Program-made: the position numbers and the translations under genes
The notes under the pieces: generated by a model
What the model saw: only the letters and a program-made list of their open reading frames with translations
What the model was told of the DNA's origin: nothing
The model's database searches: none
Shown: positions 8,150-17,224 of the stretch, in pieces
Position numbering within the stretch: position 1 is the first letter of the stretch
How the letters are laid out: every line of letters begins with the position of its first letter
NCBI RefSeq assembly: GCF_001708935.1
Contig: NZ_MASI01000003.1
Span: 324,256 to 388,255, forward strand
Source of the DNA: Methyloligella halotolerans
GTDB lineage: Bacteria; Pseudomonadota; Alphaproteobacteria; Rhizobiales; Methyloligellaceae
Reading direction: 5' to 3'
DNA: 64,000 nt

Positions 8150-10044
8150 TGACGGGAAGCGTAATCGGCGCGCTGCGCGTCAATCTCGCACTCAACAGCG
8201 CCCAGTTCGAAGACGGGCTAAGGAGCGCGCGCAAGAGCCTCCAGCGCGTCGGCAAATCCCTGCAGGACACGGGCCGGAATCTGAGTCTCTCCCTTACGCT
8301 TCCGATCGTGGCGGCGAGCGCAGGGCTGATCAAACTCGCCTCGGATGCCACGGAGAGCGAAAACCTGTTCGCGGTGGCCATGGGCGATATGGCCGACCGG
8401 GCGCGCGACTTTTCGGAACAGCTCGGCAAAGCCGTGGGGCTCAACCCATACGAGACCCGGAAGACGATCGCGACGTTCTTCCAAATGACCACGGCTATGG
8501 GTATCAGCCGCGCGGCCGCTTTCGATATGTCAAAGGGCCTGGCGCAGCTCACGGGCGACTTGGCTTCGTTCTTCAATCTCTCCCCCGACGATGCCTTCCA
8601 GAAGCTGCAGTCCGGCATCTCCGGTGAGATCGAGCCGCTGCGGCGGCTTGGTGTCAGCGTCAGCGAAACCAACGTCAAGATGACGCTGATGCGGATGGGG
8701 CTCATCCAGGGCAATGAAAAGCTGACAGAGCAGCAGAAGATCCTCGGCCGCTACATCACGATCCTCGATCAAACGTCGAATGCGCAGGGCGATTTGGCGC
8801 GGACGCTGGATAGTCCGGCGAACATGATGCGTGTACTCGGCTCGAAGTTCGAGGAAGCGGCCACCAAACTCGGCAATACACTTTTGCCCATCTTCCAGCG
8901 GTTCATGGCGGAAGTCGGCGGCCCTGCATTGGGCGCGCTGCAACTCCTCGTCGATAGGTTCAGCGCGCTTGATCCCTCGATCCAGAATGTCGTGATCGCC
9001 ATGGCCGCACTCGCAGCGGCAACGGGGCCGCTGCTGTTCGTATTCGGCGGGTTCTTCCGGGTTGTCTCCTCAGTTATTGGCCCCCTCACGGCCCTGACGA
9101 AGCTGATCGCCGCCGGTAAGGTTCTGGATGCTCTTACGATCTTCCGGTCCAAATGGGCGCTGATTGCTGCTGCCGTTCTGGGTGCCGCCGCCGGCGTGGC
9201 CTATTTCAGCGGTGTGTGGGACGACTTCAAAAAGAAGATCGAAGGGCTGAACATTTTCGCGGGCCTCGGTGACGACGCGGGCGCCTTCGCCAAGATCCTG
9301 AACGATGAGGCTGTGAAGGCATTCAAGGATCTGTCGAGCGGAGCCGGTGGGGCGGCAGAGGCCGCGGCCGCGCTCAAGCGTCAAATGGACGAGGGCCGCC
9401 AGGTGTTCGAGCAAACTCGCACGCCGGTCGAGCAATTGCGTATGGAGTTCGAGCGGCTTCAGGGTCTTTTGAATGCCGGGGCGATCGATTGGGACACCTA
9501 CACGCGGGCAATAGGGCAAGCGCAGGATCAGTTCGACGAACTCAGCCGGCGCAGCTCCGAGGCATTCCAACAGATCGAAGAGGCGACCCAGGCGGTCACC
9601 GACGGTATGGACCGCGCGTTCAGCGACTTTGTCGAGAACGGAAAGGTGAATTTCAAGGAGCTCGCCGGCTCGATCCTGCAGGACCTGGCGCGTATCACCT
9701 TCGCGCAGACCGTCACTGGTCCGCTCGGGGGTGCGCTGTCGAGCGGGCTGGGCGGCCTCTTCGGATTTGCTAAAGGCGGTTCGTTCAAGGTCGGCGGCTC
9801 CGGGGGGACGGACAGCCAACTTGTCGCGTTTCGCGCTTCGCCGAACGAACGGGTGTCGGTGACGACGCCACAGCAGGAGGCCGCACGCGGCGTCGGCGGG
9901 GTGACCATCCATTCCTCGATCGATGCGCGGGGCTCCGATATGACCGAATCCCGCTTCCGGCAGATCCTCGACGAGCGCGATCGCGACCTGGGCAGGAAGG
10001 TCGTGACGATCATGAAGGAGTCTCGTTCCCGGAGGATCGGCTAG
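8149..10044 (+). CDS. Phage tail tape measure protein
   Basis: At 631 residues from ATG 8149 (overlapping the previous stop as TAATG) it is a short tape measure, so the tail should be modest in length. The N-terminus ALRVNLALNSAQFEDGLRSA is typical of tape measures. There are helical, Ala/Lys-rich regions (about 1-110 and 400-500) and a hydrophobic stretch at about 280-355 with several apparent membrane-type segments. The C-terminus has the family-typical GGSFKVGGSGGTDSQLVAF and PNERVSV patterns. Confidence 0.92.
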   Translation: MTGSVIGALRVNLALNSAQFEDGLRSARKSLQRVGKSLQDTGRNLSLSLTLPIVAASAGLIKLASDATESENLFAVAMGDMADRARDFSEQLGKAVGLNPYETRKTIATFFQMTTAMGISRAAAFDMSKGLAQLTGDLASFFNLSPDDAFQKLQSGISGEIEPLRRLGVSVSETNVKMTLMRMGLIQGNEKLTEQQKILGRYITILDQTSNAQGDLARTLDSPANMMRVLGSKFEEAATKLGNTLLPIFQRFMAEVGGPALGALQLLVDRFSALDPSIQNVVIAMAALAAATGPLLFVFGGFFRVVSSVIGPLTALTKLIAAGKVLDALTIFRSKWALIAAAVLGAAAGVAYFSGVWDDFKKKIEGLNIFAGLGDDAGAFAKILNDEAVKAFKDLSSGAGGAAEAAAALKRQMDEGRQVFEQTRTPVEQLRMEFERLQGLLNAGAIDWDTYTRAIGQAQDQFDELSRRSSEAFQQIEEATQAVTDGMDRAFSDFVENGKVNFKELAGSILQDLARITFAQTVTGPLGGALSSGLGGLFGFAKGGSFKVGGSGGTDSQLVAFRASPNERVSVTTPQQEAARGVGGVTIHSSIDARGSDMTESRFRQILDERDRDLGRKVVTIMKESRSRRIG

Positions 10045-10692
10045 ATGGCGATCAGCTTCCCGCGGGTGATCCCGGACGCGCTGAAGCTCGTCGGGCTCGA
10101 CTTCAATATCGAGCCGATGGATGCGCAGACGCCGCTGCGGTCGGGCAAGGTCATCTCCAAGGATCTGGGGCCTGCACTCTGGCGGGCCAGCTTCACGACG
10201 CCGCCGCGCACGGAAGACCAGTGGCGGGAGCTGCAGGCCTGGTACATGACGCTTCGGAGCCTGGAGTCGTTCTACGCCTATCACAATCTCCGCCAGTATC
10301 CGAAGGCGTACCCGGACGGGTTCGACGGGCTGGAGGTTGGCGGCAATCCGTTCGACGGGTTCGCAAGCCTGGAGGGTGCCACAGGCGGCGTTGTTCTCAG
10401 CCTGGGCTCGCTCCCGGAAACCTTCGCTTTTGCCGTTGGCGACTTCCTGTCGTTCTCCTACGGCACGTCTCAGGCGCTACACATGATCGTGGCCGGTGGT
10501 GTGGCCGATGCGTCCGGCGAGGTGGACGTGGAGGTGCGGCCGCATATCCAGCCGGGCTGGACGGCCGACACGCCCGTGCGGCTCCACCGCGCCTATGCCG
10601 AGATGAAGATCGTTCCGGGCAGCTTTTCCGGCCCGACCGACGTCAAGTCGCTGACCTCGGTCAGCTTCGAAGCCATCCAGACACTCGACTGA
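10045..10692 (+). CDS. Distal tail protein candidate
   Basis: This 215-residue protein starts directly after the tape measure stop. It has a beta-rich content with an RASFTTPPRTEDQWRELQAW segment and a closing VSFEAIQTLD. The place between tape measure and hub genes is that of the distal tail protein that caps the tube in siphoviruses. The assignment to a named family is by position and general pattern, so function is inferred. Confidence 0.6.
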   Translation: MAISFPRVIPDALKLVGLDFNIEPMDAQTPLRSGKVISKDLGPALWRASFTTPPRTEDQWRELQAWYMTLRSLESFYAYHNLRQYPKAYPDGFDGLEVGGNPFDGFASLEGATGGVVLSLGSLPETFAFAVGDFLSFSYGTSQALHMIVAGGVADASGEVDVEVRPHIQPGWTADTPVRLHRAYAEMKIVPGSFSGPTDVKSLTSVSFEAIQTLD

Positions 10693-10695
10693 TCC

Positions 10696-11283
10696 ATGCT
10701 CGACCTTTCGACGGCGCAGCGCGCGGCCCTGGCCAGCGGACAGGTGAAGCGCGCGCTCTTCCTATGGTGCGACGCGCTCGACCCGGACACTGGCGGACCT
10801 GCGCCGGCGGGCTTCTGGACGGGCAAGGGTTCGGTGGAGATCGGCGGGCGGACCTATTACGGCTCGGGCGCGCTCATCAAGCCGGAGGCGATCTCGGCCG
10901 TCAGCGACATGAGCATCCAGGGGATGAAGGTCACCCTCTCGGGGCTCGACCCGGAGACCAACGCCCTGGTGCGCGGCTCGACGGTGGGGCAGCGGCCGAT
11001 CGAGCTGCATACGGGCATCTTCGATCCGCGCACTCATGAGCTGATCGGCGATCTCATCCCCCGTTTCGTCGGCATCGTGGACGATGCGGAGATCGTGACG
11101 CCGGAAGCGGGCGGCACGGGCGGCAATGCCCTGACCTGCGAAAGCCATGCGCGCGCCCTGACCATCAGCCGGACGGACACAAGGAGCAGCGCGAGCCAGC
11201 ACCAGCGCGACCCGAACGACGACTTCTACAAGTACACCTCCGCGCAGCGCGGCAAGCCGATCTATTTCGGGCGGAAGAAGTGA
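10696..11283 (+). CDS. Tail tip protein, DUF2163-like
   Basis: The 195 residues contain LFLWCDAL, a FWTGKGSVEIGGRTYYGSG segment and an ISRTDTRSSASQHQRDPND stretch near the end, a pattern I associate with the tail-tip proteins of GTA and lambda-like modules (DUF2163 region). It probably forms part of the tail tip next to the peptidase-like protein that follows. Its stop TGA overlaps the next ATG (TGATG at 11281-11285). Confidence 0.7.
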   Translation: MLDLSTAQRAALASGQVKRALFLWCDALDPDTGGPAPAGFWTGKGSVEIGGRTYYGSGALIKPEAISAVSDMSIQGMKVTLSGLDPETNALVRGSTVGQRPIELHTGIFDPRTHELIGDLIPRFVGIVDDAEIVTPEAGGTGGNALTCESHARALTISRTDTRSSASQHQRDPNDDFYKYTSAQRGKPIYFGRKK

Positions 11284-11687
11284 TGCGAAACCCGCGCCTC
11301 GTCATCCATGGGGAATATGAGCGGGCCAAGCTGGAGCCCTTCAACTGGGGACGGCACGACTGCCTGCTCTGGTGCGCCGATTGCGCGAAAGCGTTCACCG
11401 GCAAAGATCCCGCCGCGAGGTTGCGCGGCCGCTACAGCACGGCGCTCGGCGCGAAGCGCGTCATGACGACGGAGGGCTGGAGCGACATGGCGGACGTGGC
11501 GCGCTCCATGTTTCCGGAGATCCCGGTCGCATCCGCGCGCTCCGGCGATTGGGCGCAGATCATCAATGAAGACGGAACCGATACGCTCGGGGTGGTGATG
11601 GCCGGCATGATCGTGGCGCGCACGGAGAAGAACGGGCTGGGGCAGGTGCCGCTGACCCATGCGGCCAAGGCGTTCCGGGTCGGTTAG
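11283..11687 (+). CDS. DUF6950 family tail tip protein, possible NlpC/P60-type peptidase
   Basis: The 134 residues from ATG 11283 hold PFNWGRHDCLLWCADCAKAF, with a cysteine followed by a helix as in the catalytic site of NlpC/P60-type cysteine peptidases, and a later GDWAQI segment. GTA and lambda-like tails carry such an enzyme at the tip to open peptidoglycan at injection. The catalytic histidine cannot be assigned surely (possibly HAAKAF near the end). GTG 11280 is an alternative start. Confidence 0.7.
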   Translation: MRNPRLVIHGEYERAKLEPFNWGRHDCLLWCADCAKAFTGKDPAARLRGRYSTALGAKRVMTTEGWSDMADVARSMFPEIPVASARSGDWAQIINEDGTDTLGVVMAGMIVARTEKNGLGQVPLTHAAKAFRVG

Positions 11688-11688
11688 C

Positions 11689-12006
11689 ATGCGCAGCATT
11701 GCCGTTCTCGCGATCGCCGTGCTTCTGGCCAGCACGGCGCCGGCCCATGCCGCCTTCCTGGTCGCGCCGATTATTGCGGCCGTCGGCGCCGTCGGCAGTG
11801 CAATCACCGCCGGTGGTATCGTCGGAAGCCTTGCCGGGAGCGCGCTGGCGTACGGCGCCAGCTATATCGCTGGGCAACTGCTGAAGCCCAAGGAGAAGCC
11901 ACTACCGAAGATTACGGCTCCAACTGCGACAGGTCCACGCGCACAGACACGCCCGGCGGCGTCGAGCTTGACATCCGCGCCGATGCGGACGTGCCTCAAA
12001 GCCTGA
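11689..12006 (+). CDS. N-terminal part of central tail tip (gpJ/TipJ-like) protein, out of frame with the rest
   Basis: From ATG 11689, the ORF begins with a segment that reads like a Sec signal peptide (RSIAVLAIAVLLAS, ending AHA), then a Gly/Ala-rich hydrophobic stretch and GQLLKPKEKP. After about 11900 the coding signal moves to the -1 frame, where EDYGSNCDR and GGVELDIRADADV continue into the large ORF. The last ~35 residues here are probably not real. N-terminal hydrophobic regions are common in gpJ-like proteins; a true signal peptide would be unusual. Confidence 0.6.
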   Translation: MRSIAVLAIAVLLASTAPAHAAFLVAPIIAAVGAVGSAITAGGIVGSLAGSALAYGASYIAGQLLKPKEKPLPKITAPTATGPRAQTRPAASSLTSAPMRTCLKA

Positions 12007-14855
12007 TCGTGGGGCGGGCGGTGACCGCCGGCTCCCGGGTCTACGCCGAGACCTACGGAAAGCGCGGCCCGACCGACAACTCCGACCTGGTCGAGATTAT
12101 CGCGATTGCCGACCACCCGTGCGAAGGGCTGGTCAAAGTGTTCGTCGAAGAGGCGGCCGCGACCCTGGAGGGCACGGGCGCGACCCAGACGGTCGCGGGA
12201 TATGACGACAAGCTGTCGATCCGCTTCCTTGCCGGCAACCAGACCCAGGCCGATTCCTACACGGTCGACAAGCTGTTCGGCCATTCGCGCCGGCCCTGGA
12301 CCGACGACATGGTTGGGCGCGGCATCGCTTATGCCCGCGCGCACTACGTCTACGACGCGGAGAAGATCTACGGGCCGCTCCCTTGGCGCTTCGTGGTGGA
12401 CGGCGCGAAGCTCTACGATCCGCGCAAGGATTCCACCGTGGCCGGCGGCTCCGGCTCCCATCGCTGGAACGACCTTTCGACCCATGAATGGTCGGCCAAC
12501 CTGGCGGTGATCGCCTACAACATCCTTCGGGGCATCCGGGTGGCGGATGCGGACGGCATCCCGCGCCACTTCTACGGCATCGAAGGAACGCCGGCATCGG
12601 CCCTGCCGCTCGACAACTGGTTCGCCGCCATGAACGAGGCGGATCTGGAGATCGACGGCGAGCCGCAGTTTCACGGCGGTGCGGAGATCGGCGTCAATGT
12701 CGAGCCGCACGAGACGCTGCAATCCCTGCTGCGGGCCTGCGGCGGCCGCCTGGTCGAGAATGGCGGCGTCTGGAAGATCTATATGGGGCCGCCCGGCCTG
12801 CCCGTGGCGTCCATCACCGATGGGGATCTGCGCGCGGACCAGGAGGATGTCTTCCGGCCCATCCTACCGCTGGAGCAGCGCGTCAACTATCTGACCGCGC
12901 AGTTTACCGACAGCCGCACCTGGCTGCCGCGGGTTGCGCCGCCGCGGCGGGACGAAGCGGCCGAGGCGCGGGACGGGCGGCGTATCTCCGCCGATCTCGA
13001 CGTGCCGTGGGTGCAGAGCGTGTCTCACGTTCAGCGGCTGCAGAAGCAGCTGCTGGCGCGGAGCCGCCAGGAGCGCCGCCACACGATCCCGCTCGGGCCG
13101 GAGCATTGGGGGCTGGAGCCCGGCGACGTGATCGCCTGGACGAGCGCGGCGAACGGTTACGACAACAAGCATTTCGAGATCGAGGCGGTCGAGGACGATC
13201 ATGACTTCAACATCACCGTTTCGGTGATCGAGGTCGATCCGGACGATTACGAGTGGGACGCGGAGACCGATTTCGTCGAGGTCCCGGTCATCGTGCCGAC
13301 CACCGATTTCCCGGCCGCCCAGGAGGTGCCGGACTTCGCCGTCGAGGGCGCGGTGATCGCGACCGGACCCGGCGGCCGCCGCGCGGCGATCTACGCGACC
13401 TGGACGGACCCGGAGAATGCCGACCTCGAAAGCGTGATCATGGAGGTGCGGCCGTTCGACGAGCCGGATAATATCTGGGAGGTGCGCTCGGACGATCCGC
13501 CGTCCCAGGGGCGCATGATCACGGCGGGGATCGAGGCGCTGACCACCTATCAGGTGCGCGCCTATTTTTACAGCCGGAATGGCTATGCGGTGGAGAAGAC
13601 GGGGTGGATCTCCGTTCTTACGCCAGAGGCCGGGATCGATATTGTTGATCTGAGCGACACGCTCCAGGCGCGCAACAAGCAGCTCGATATCGCCTCCGGC
13701 GCCTCGCTGGCGCGTGGCCTGCTGGCGGCCGAAGGGCGCCTTGATCAGCTTAGCATCACGCTTTTGGAGATGCTCGGCACCTTGGACGCCCAAGACCAAG
13801 CCTATCAGCAGGTGACCGGAGCCGTCATCGACTCCAACCTGATCGAGGTAAAGGCCGAAGCGATCTCTCGGGCGAAGGCGCTGCAATTGCTGGTCGCGGA
13901 GGTCGATGACGACGTGAACGCGCTGGCTCAGGCGTTCACGGCGGTGTTTGCCCAGAGCGAGCATGGCGACGCGGCCGCGCTGTTCCGCTTGATCGCCCAG
14001 GCGACGCCATCCGAGGTGCTGGCGCGCATCGCCCTGGAGGTGAAGTCGGAATCCTCGGAGTTCGGCGCGAACTCGGCGGGGCTCTATCTCGACGTCTACG
14101 AAGAGATCGGCACGGTCGCGCAGATCATCGCCGAGCGCTTCCTGGTCTCCCAGCCCGATGCGGAAGGCGGCGACCCGAAACCCGCCTTTGGCGTCTCGAA
14201 TGTGAACGGCACGCCGACCATCACCCTGCTGGCCGAACTCGTCGCCGACAACTTGATCAAGGCCCGGATGATCGAGGCCTACGCGATCACCTCGGACAAG
14301 ATCAACGCCCAGGCGGTGACGGCAGACAAAGTCGCCGCCGGCGCGATCACCGCCGGGAAACTCGCGGCTCGCGCAGTGAGTGCCGACAAGATCGCGGCGC
14401 GGACGATCACGGTCGACGAGATCAAGGTCGGCACGCTTCCGGATCCGGGCTCCTCCTCCGGAAGCTTCGAAGCCAGAAGCTCGACTTACGAAACCGTTGC
14501 ATCAGTCACAGTCGACATCGACAGCAGCGTTCGGGGGCTACTGCTGACCGCACAGACGGTTGGGACTGTGTACTGGAACAATCCGGGCAGCGATCCGGTA
14601 GGGCGCGGCCGCGCCCGCGCCAGGCTGGTTGTCGGCGGTACGGGCGAGGTCTTCGAGCTGCTGACGGACGGTCAGAGCGACGGATCGTTCGTCACCCTGC
14701 CTCTTCTCAGAATGCTGACAGGTGGGCAAATCCCGACAGCTGGCAGTCGCACGGTGACCCTTCAGGTCTCATGCCCTCCGTCGGGCGGCGCCCCGAACGG
14801 AACGTGGCGCTACCAAGGCTCGGGCTATCTCGGCGTGCTGGTCAACAGGGCTTAG
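11991..14855 (+). CDS. Central tail tip / host specificity protein (gpJ/TipJ-like)
   Basis: This 954-residue ORF is the main tail tip protein. GTG 11991 is only the first start codon in frame: conserved-looking sequence in the same frame runs back to about 11907, and the first part of the protein is in the frame of the ORF at 11689. Domains: an N-terminal hub part with VPQSLIVGRAVTAGSRVYAE, a middle with fibronectin-like strands (about 440-560), a helical region and a late repeat of TADKVAAGAITAGKLAA type (about residues 770-815), then a beta-rich C-terminus, presumably receptor-binding. Confidence 0.85.
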   Translation: MPQSLIVGRAVTAGSRVYAETYGKRGPTDNSDLVEIIAIADHPCEGLVKVFVEEAAATLEGTGATQTVAGYDDKLSIRFLAGNQTQADSYTVDKLFGHSRRPWTDDMVGRGIAYARAHYVYDAEKIYGPLPWRFVVDGAKLYDPRKDSTVAGGSGSHRWNDLSTHEWSANLAVIAYNILRGIRVADADGIPRHFYGIEGTPASALPLDNWFAAMNEADLEIDGEPQFHGGAEIGVNVEPHETLQSLLRACGGRLVENGGVWKIYMGPPGLPVASITDGDLRADQEDVFRPILPLEQRVNYLTAQFTDSRTWLPRVAPPRRDEAAEARDGRRISADLDVPWVQSVSHVQRLQKQLLARSRQERRHTIPLGPEHWGLEPGDVIAWTSAANGYDNKHFEIEAVEDDHDFNITVSVIEVDPDDYEWDAETDFVEVPVIVPTTDFPAAQEVPDFAVEGAVIATGPGGRRAAIYATWTDPENADLESVIMEVRPFDEPDNIWEVRSDDPPSQGRMITAGIEALTTYQVRAYFYSRNGYAVEKTGWISVLTPEAGIDIVDLSDTLQARNKQLDIASGASLARGLLAAEGRLDQLSITLLEMLGTLDAQDQAYQQVTGAVIDSNLIEVKAEAISRAKALQLLVAEVDDDVNALAQAFTAVFAQSEHGDAAALFRLIAQATPSEVLARIALEVKSESSEFGANSAGLYLDVYEEIGTVAQIIAERFLVSQPDAEGGDPKPAFGVSNVNGTPTITLLAELVADNLIKARMIEAYAITSDKINAQAVTADKVAAGAITAGKLAARAVSADKIAARTITVDEIKVGTLPDPGSSSGSFEARSSTYETVASVTVDIDSSVRGLLLTAQTVGTVYWNNPGSDPVGRGRARARLVVGGTGEVFELLTDGQSDGSFVTLPLLRMLTGGQIPTAGSRTVTLQVSCPPSGGAPNGTWRYQGSGYLGVLVNRA

Positions 14856-14869
14856 GGGACGCGTAGCGC

Positions 14870-15856
14870 ATGAGCATTCCAACCCGTTTCGACGATGGCA
14901 CGATCTCGATCGAAACCGACAGCGCGACGGTGGTCGGCATCGGCACGGCCTTTTCGACCGTCGCCCGCAAGAATTCGATGCTGGTCGTGCCGCGCGCCGG
15001 CGGCGGATGGGTGCTGGTCGGCTTCGTGGCGTCTGACCCGGAGTCCGCCGACGAAGAGGATCACCCGCAGGATCTGGAAATCGAGCTTGCGGCGCCCTGG
15101 ACCGGCGACCCGCTGGAGGATGAAAACTATCAGCTTATTGCTTGGCGCGCCGGCGCAGACCTTGCGGAGCAGTTTCTCCTGCTTTGGGGGCGCATCTCGG
15201 GTAAGGGGCTCTTCTTCGTCACGGACGGCATTCCGACTGCCGATATCGGTCGCGACAACGACGTCGCCTTCGTGCCCTATACCCAGCAGCTCTACGCCAA
15301 GGTTGCCGGTATCTGGCAGCTCATCAACCGCCCGATTGCGCCCAACCAGACCGTGGAGACGGCGGCCGGGCTCGATGACTACGCCGACGAAGATACGGGC
15401 TTCACCGTCTTCGTTGAGGACGAGCAGGCCTCCTACATGCTTGCGACGTCCGGAGAGTGGATCGGGCCGATCTACATCAGGGGCCAAGCAGCGGCGCTAG
15501 CCGAAATCCTCGCAGCGGCAATTCCGAACGAGGGCACCGATGCGGAAACCTTGGCGCTCGGCCTGGCCGATGGGGACGCCTTGTTCCACACATTCGAGAT
15601 CGCAGACGACCGGACGCTCGGCTTTCCCACGAACGTGCCGAATGCGGGCGTGAGCTTTTATGTCGAGATCAAGCAGGATGCGAACGGCGGCCACGCGCTG
15701 GCATATGCCGAGGGGTATGAGGGGACGGATGGGCGCCTACCGCTAATCGCGGACGAGCCCGCCGCCGAGACCCTGCTGGCGATCTTTGTGCGGTCGATCG
15801 ACCCGCCGCGCGCCTTCGTGTTCAGAACCGGGAGAAACTTCGGGGCAGGCTCATGA
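14870..15856 (+). CDS. Phage tail protein of unknown function
   Basis: This 328-residue acidic protein begins 14 bases after the tip protein stop. The N-terminal third has a beta-rich pattern (GTISIETDSATVVGIGTAFS), the middle includes QQLYAKVAGIWQLINRPI, and the C-terminus FVFRTGRNFGAG. No catalytic pattern is visible. The position after gpJ and before a repeat protein and collar fibre suggests a tip attachment or fibre accessory part. Its stop overlaps the next ATG (ATGA). Confidence 0.65.
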   Translation: MSIPTRFDDGTISIETDSATVVGIGTAFSTVARKNSMLVVPRAGGGWVLVGFVASDPESADEEDHPQDLEIELAAPWTGDPLEDENYQLIAWRAGADLAEQFLLLWGRISGKGLFFVTDGIPTADIGRDNDVAFVPYTQQLYAKVAGIWQLINRPIAPNQTVETAAGLDDYADEDTGFTVFVEDEQASYMLATSGEWIGPIYIRGQAAALAEILAAAIPNEGTDAETLALGLADGDALFHTFEIADDRTLGFPTNVPNAGVSFYVEIKQDANGGHALAYAEGYEGTDGRLPLIADEPAAETLLAIFVRSIDPPRAFVFRTGRNFGAGS

Positions 15857-16718
15857 TTCCCGGCCTGCCTGGACTGGCCGCATTCGGCGATCTTGTCCAG
15901 CCGCTGGCGCGCGCTGCGCTGCAGGCCGAGGCGGATGCGGATGGCCGCCGCATTGCCCGCACGCCTGGCGCGGCCGGAATCGAGGTGTCAACGGGGCGCG
16001 GCGGTTTCGACTCCGGCTTCGACCTTGGCTTTCAGGTGGCCGATACGAGCCCATCGCGGCGCATCGCCCGCACGCCCGGCACGGCCGATGTCAGCATCGG
16101 GGCCCGCGCCGGGGCCCGCGCTATTCAGGCCGGGTTCGGCAGCGCGGCGATCGCGATCGACGCCGCCGGTGCGGCCAAGCGTATCCGGTACGGAAGCGGC
16201 GCGGCAGCGCTAAGCCTGGATGTCGCCGGCGAGGCGCGGCGCATCGCCCGCACACCGGGGCAGGTGGCCGATGGAAGCCTGGACGCCGGAGGCGAAGGCC
16301 GGAGGATCGGGCGCAGTCCCGCTTCTGTCGATCTGGCCGCAGATACGAGCGCTACCGGACAGCGCACGGCGCGGTCACCCGGTGCGGCGCAGGTCTCGTT
16401 GACCGCCGAAGCGCAAGCGCACCGCATTCGCACCTCGACGGCTTCAGCCACCGTTTTGCTGACCGCCGAGGGCATCGCCAAGGTCATTGCCCGTGCGGCG
16501 GGCGAAGCGGCTATTGCATTCGCCGCCACGGCCGGCGCCCGCGCATCAAGCGGACGGCGGGAACGGCAGCCATGACGCTGGGGGCGACCGGCGTCTCGCG
16601 GCGCGTCGCGCGCGTCGACGGTGCCGCCGCCATCGCCATTACCGCCACCGGCATCGCCGGCAAGGTGGTCGGCGGGTCCGGGTTCAGCTCCGGGTTCGAC
16701 CCGCTCGCCTTCAAGTAA
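15853..16718 (+). CDS. Repeat-built tail protein, frame broken near 16545
   Basis: The protein consists of roughly ten degenerate repeats of 22-25 residues, built on R-I-x-R-x-x-G-x-A followed by alternating Val/Ile/Leu and Ala/Gly; five copies carry RIARTPG or close variants. The ORF from ATG 15853 stops at 16575 after ATAGARASSG, but the same repeat pattern continues in the -1 frame (IKRTAGTAAMTLGATG) up to a stop at 16716-16718, ending SGFSSGFDPLAF, which echoes SGFDSGFDLGF near the start. So one base is probably missing between 16538 and 16547. The whole would be about 288 residues, likely a beta-solenoid-like fibre part. Confidence 0.65.
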
Positions 16719-16737
16719 CGCCATCAACACGACTGCA

Positions 16738-16765
16738 CCGGCCGTCCCTCGAGGCGGCTTTTTTT
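16738..16765 (+). terminator. Intrinsic terminator candidate
   Basis: A short GC-rich inverted repeat (GCCG at 16741-16744 with CGGC at 16755-16758) is followed by seven T (16759-16765). It ends the tail tip gene run just before the ribosome site of the next gene. The stem is short, so it may be partial. Confidence 0.55.
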
Positions 16766-16781
16766 ATGGAAGGAACGATCG

Positions 16782-17180
16782 ATGTCCAAGATGTCCGATT
16801 ATCTCGAAGCGAAGGTGCTCGACCACGTGCTGGGCGTCGCCGCCTACACCATGCCGGGCCAGGTTTATCTGGGTCTCTTCACCTCCGATCCCGCCGACGA
16901 CGACTCGGGCGACGAGGTGGCGGCCGGCAACGGCTATGCCCGGCAGGCGATCGACTTCAATGCCGCCTCCGGAGACGACCCGACCTTCTCGACCAATGAC
17001 GGTCAGCTCCTCTTCACCGCCGCCGGCGCAGACTGGGGCACGATCAGCCATTTCGGCCTTTTCGACGCGTCGAGCGCAGGAAATCTGCTGATCCACGGCG
17101 CCTTCGACGAGCCCAAGCTCATCGAGGACGGGGACAGCTTCGACGTCGGCGACGAGACCATCACGGTCACGGCCGCCTAA
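16782..17180 (+). CDS. Small phage tail-region protein (Gp80-like candidate)
   Basis: The 132-residue acidic protein has VYLGLFTSDPADDDSGDEV, a YARQAIDF segment, and WGTISHFGLFDASSAGNLL followed by a strand-rich end. This layout is frequent in small prophage proteins found near fibres and resembles Gp80-type proteins; function is not established. A strong ribosome site (GGAAGGA) precedes ATG 16782, and an upstream terminator suggests independent level of expression. Confidence 0.65.
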   Translation: MSKMSDYLEAKVLDHVLGVAAYTMPGQVYLGLFTSDPADDDSGDEVAAGNGYARQAIDFNAASGDDPTFSTNDGQLLFTAAGADWGTISHFGLFDASSAGNLLIHGAFDEPKLIEDGDSFDVGDETITVTAA

Positions 17181-17224
17181 GCCTTCCCAACGCCCCAGAC
17201 CAGACATCACACCAGGAGCGAGCG

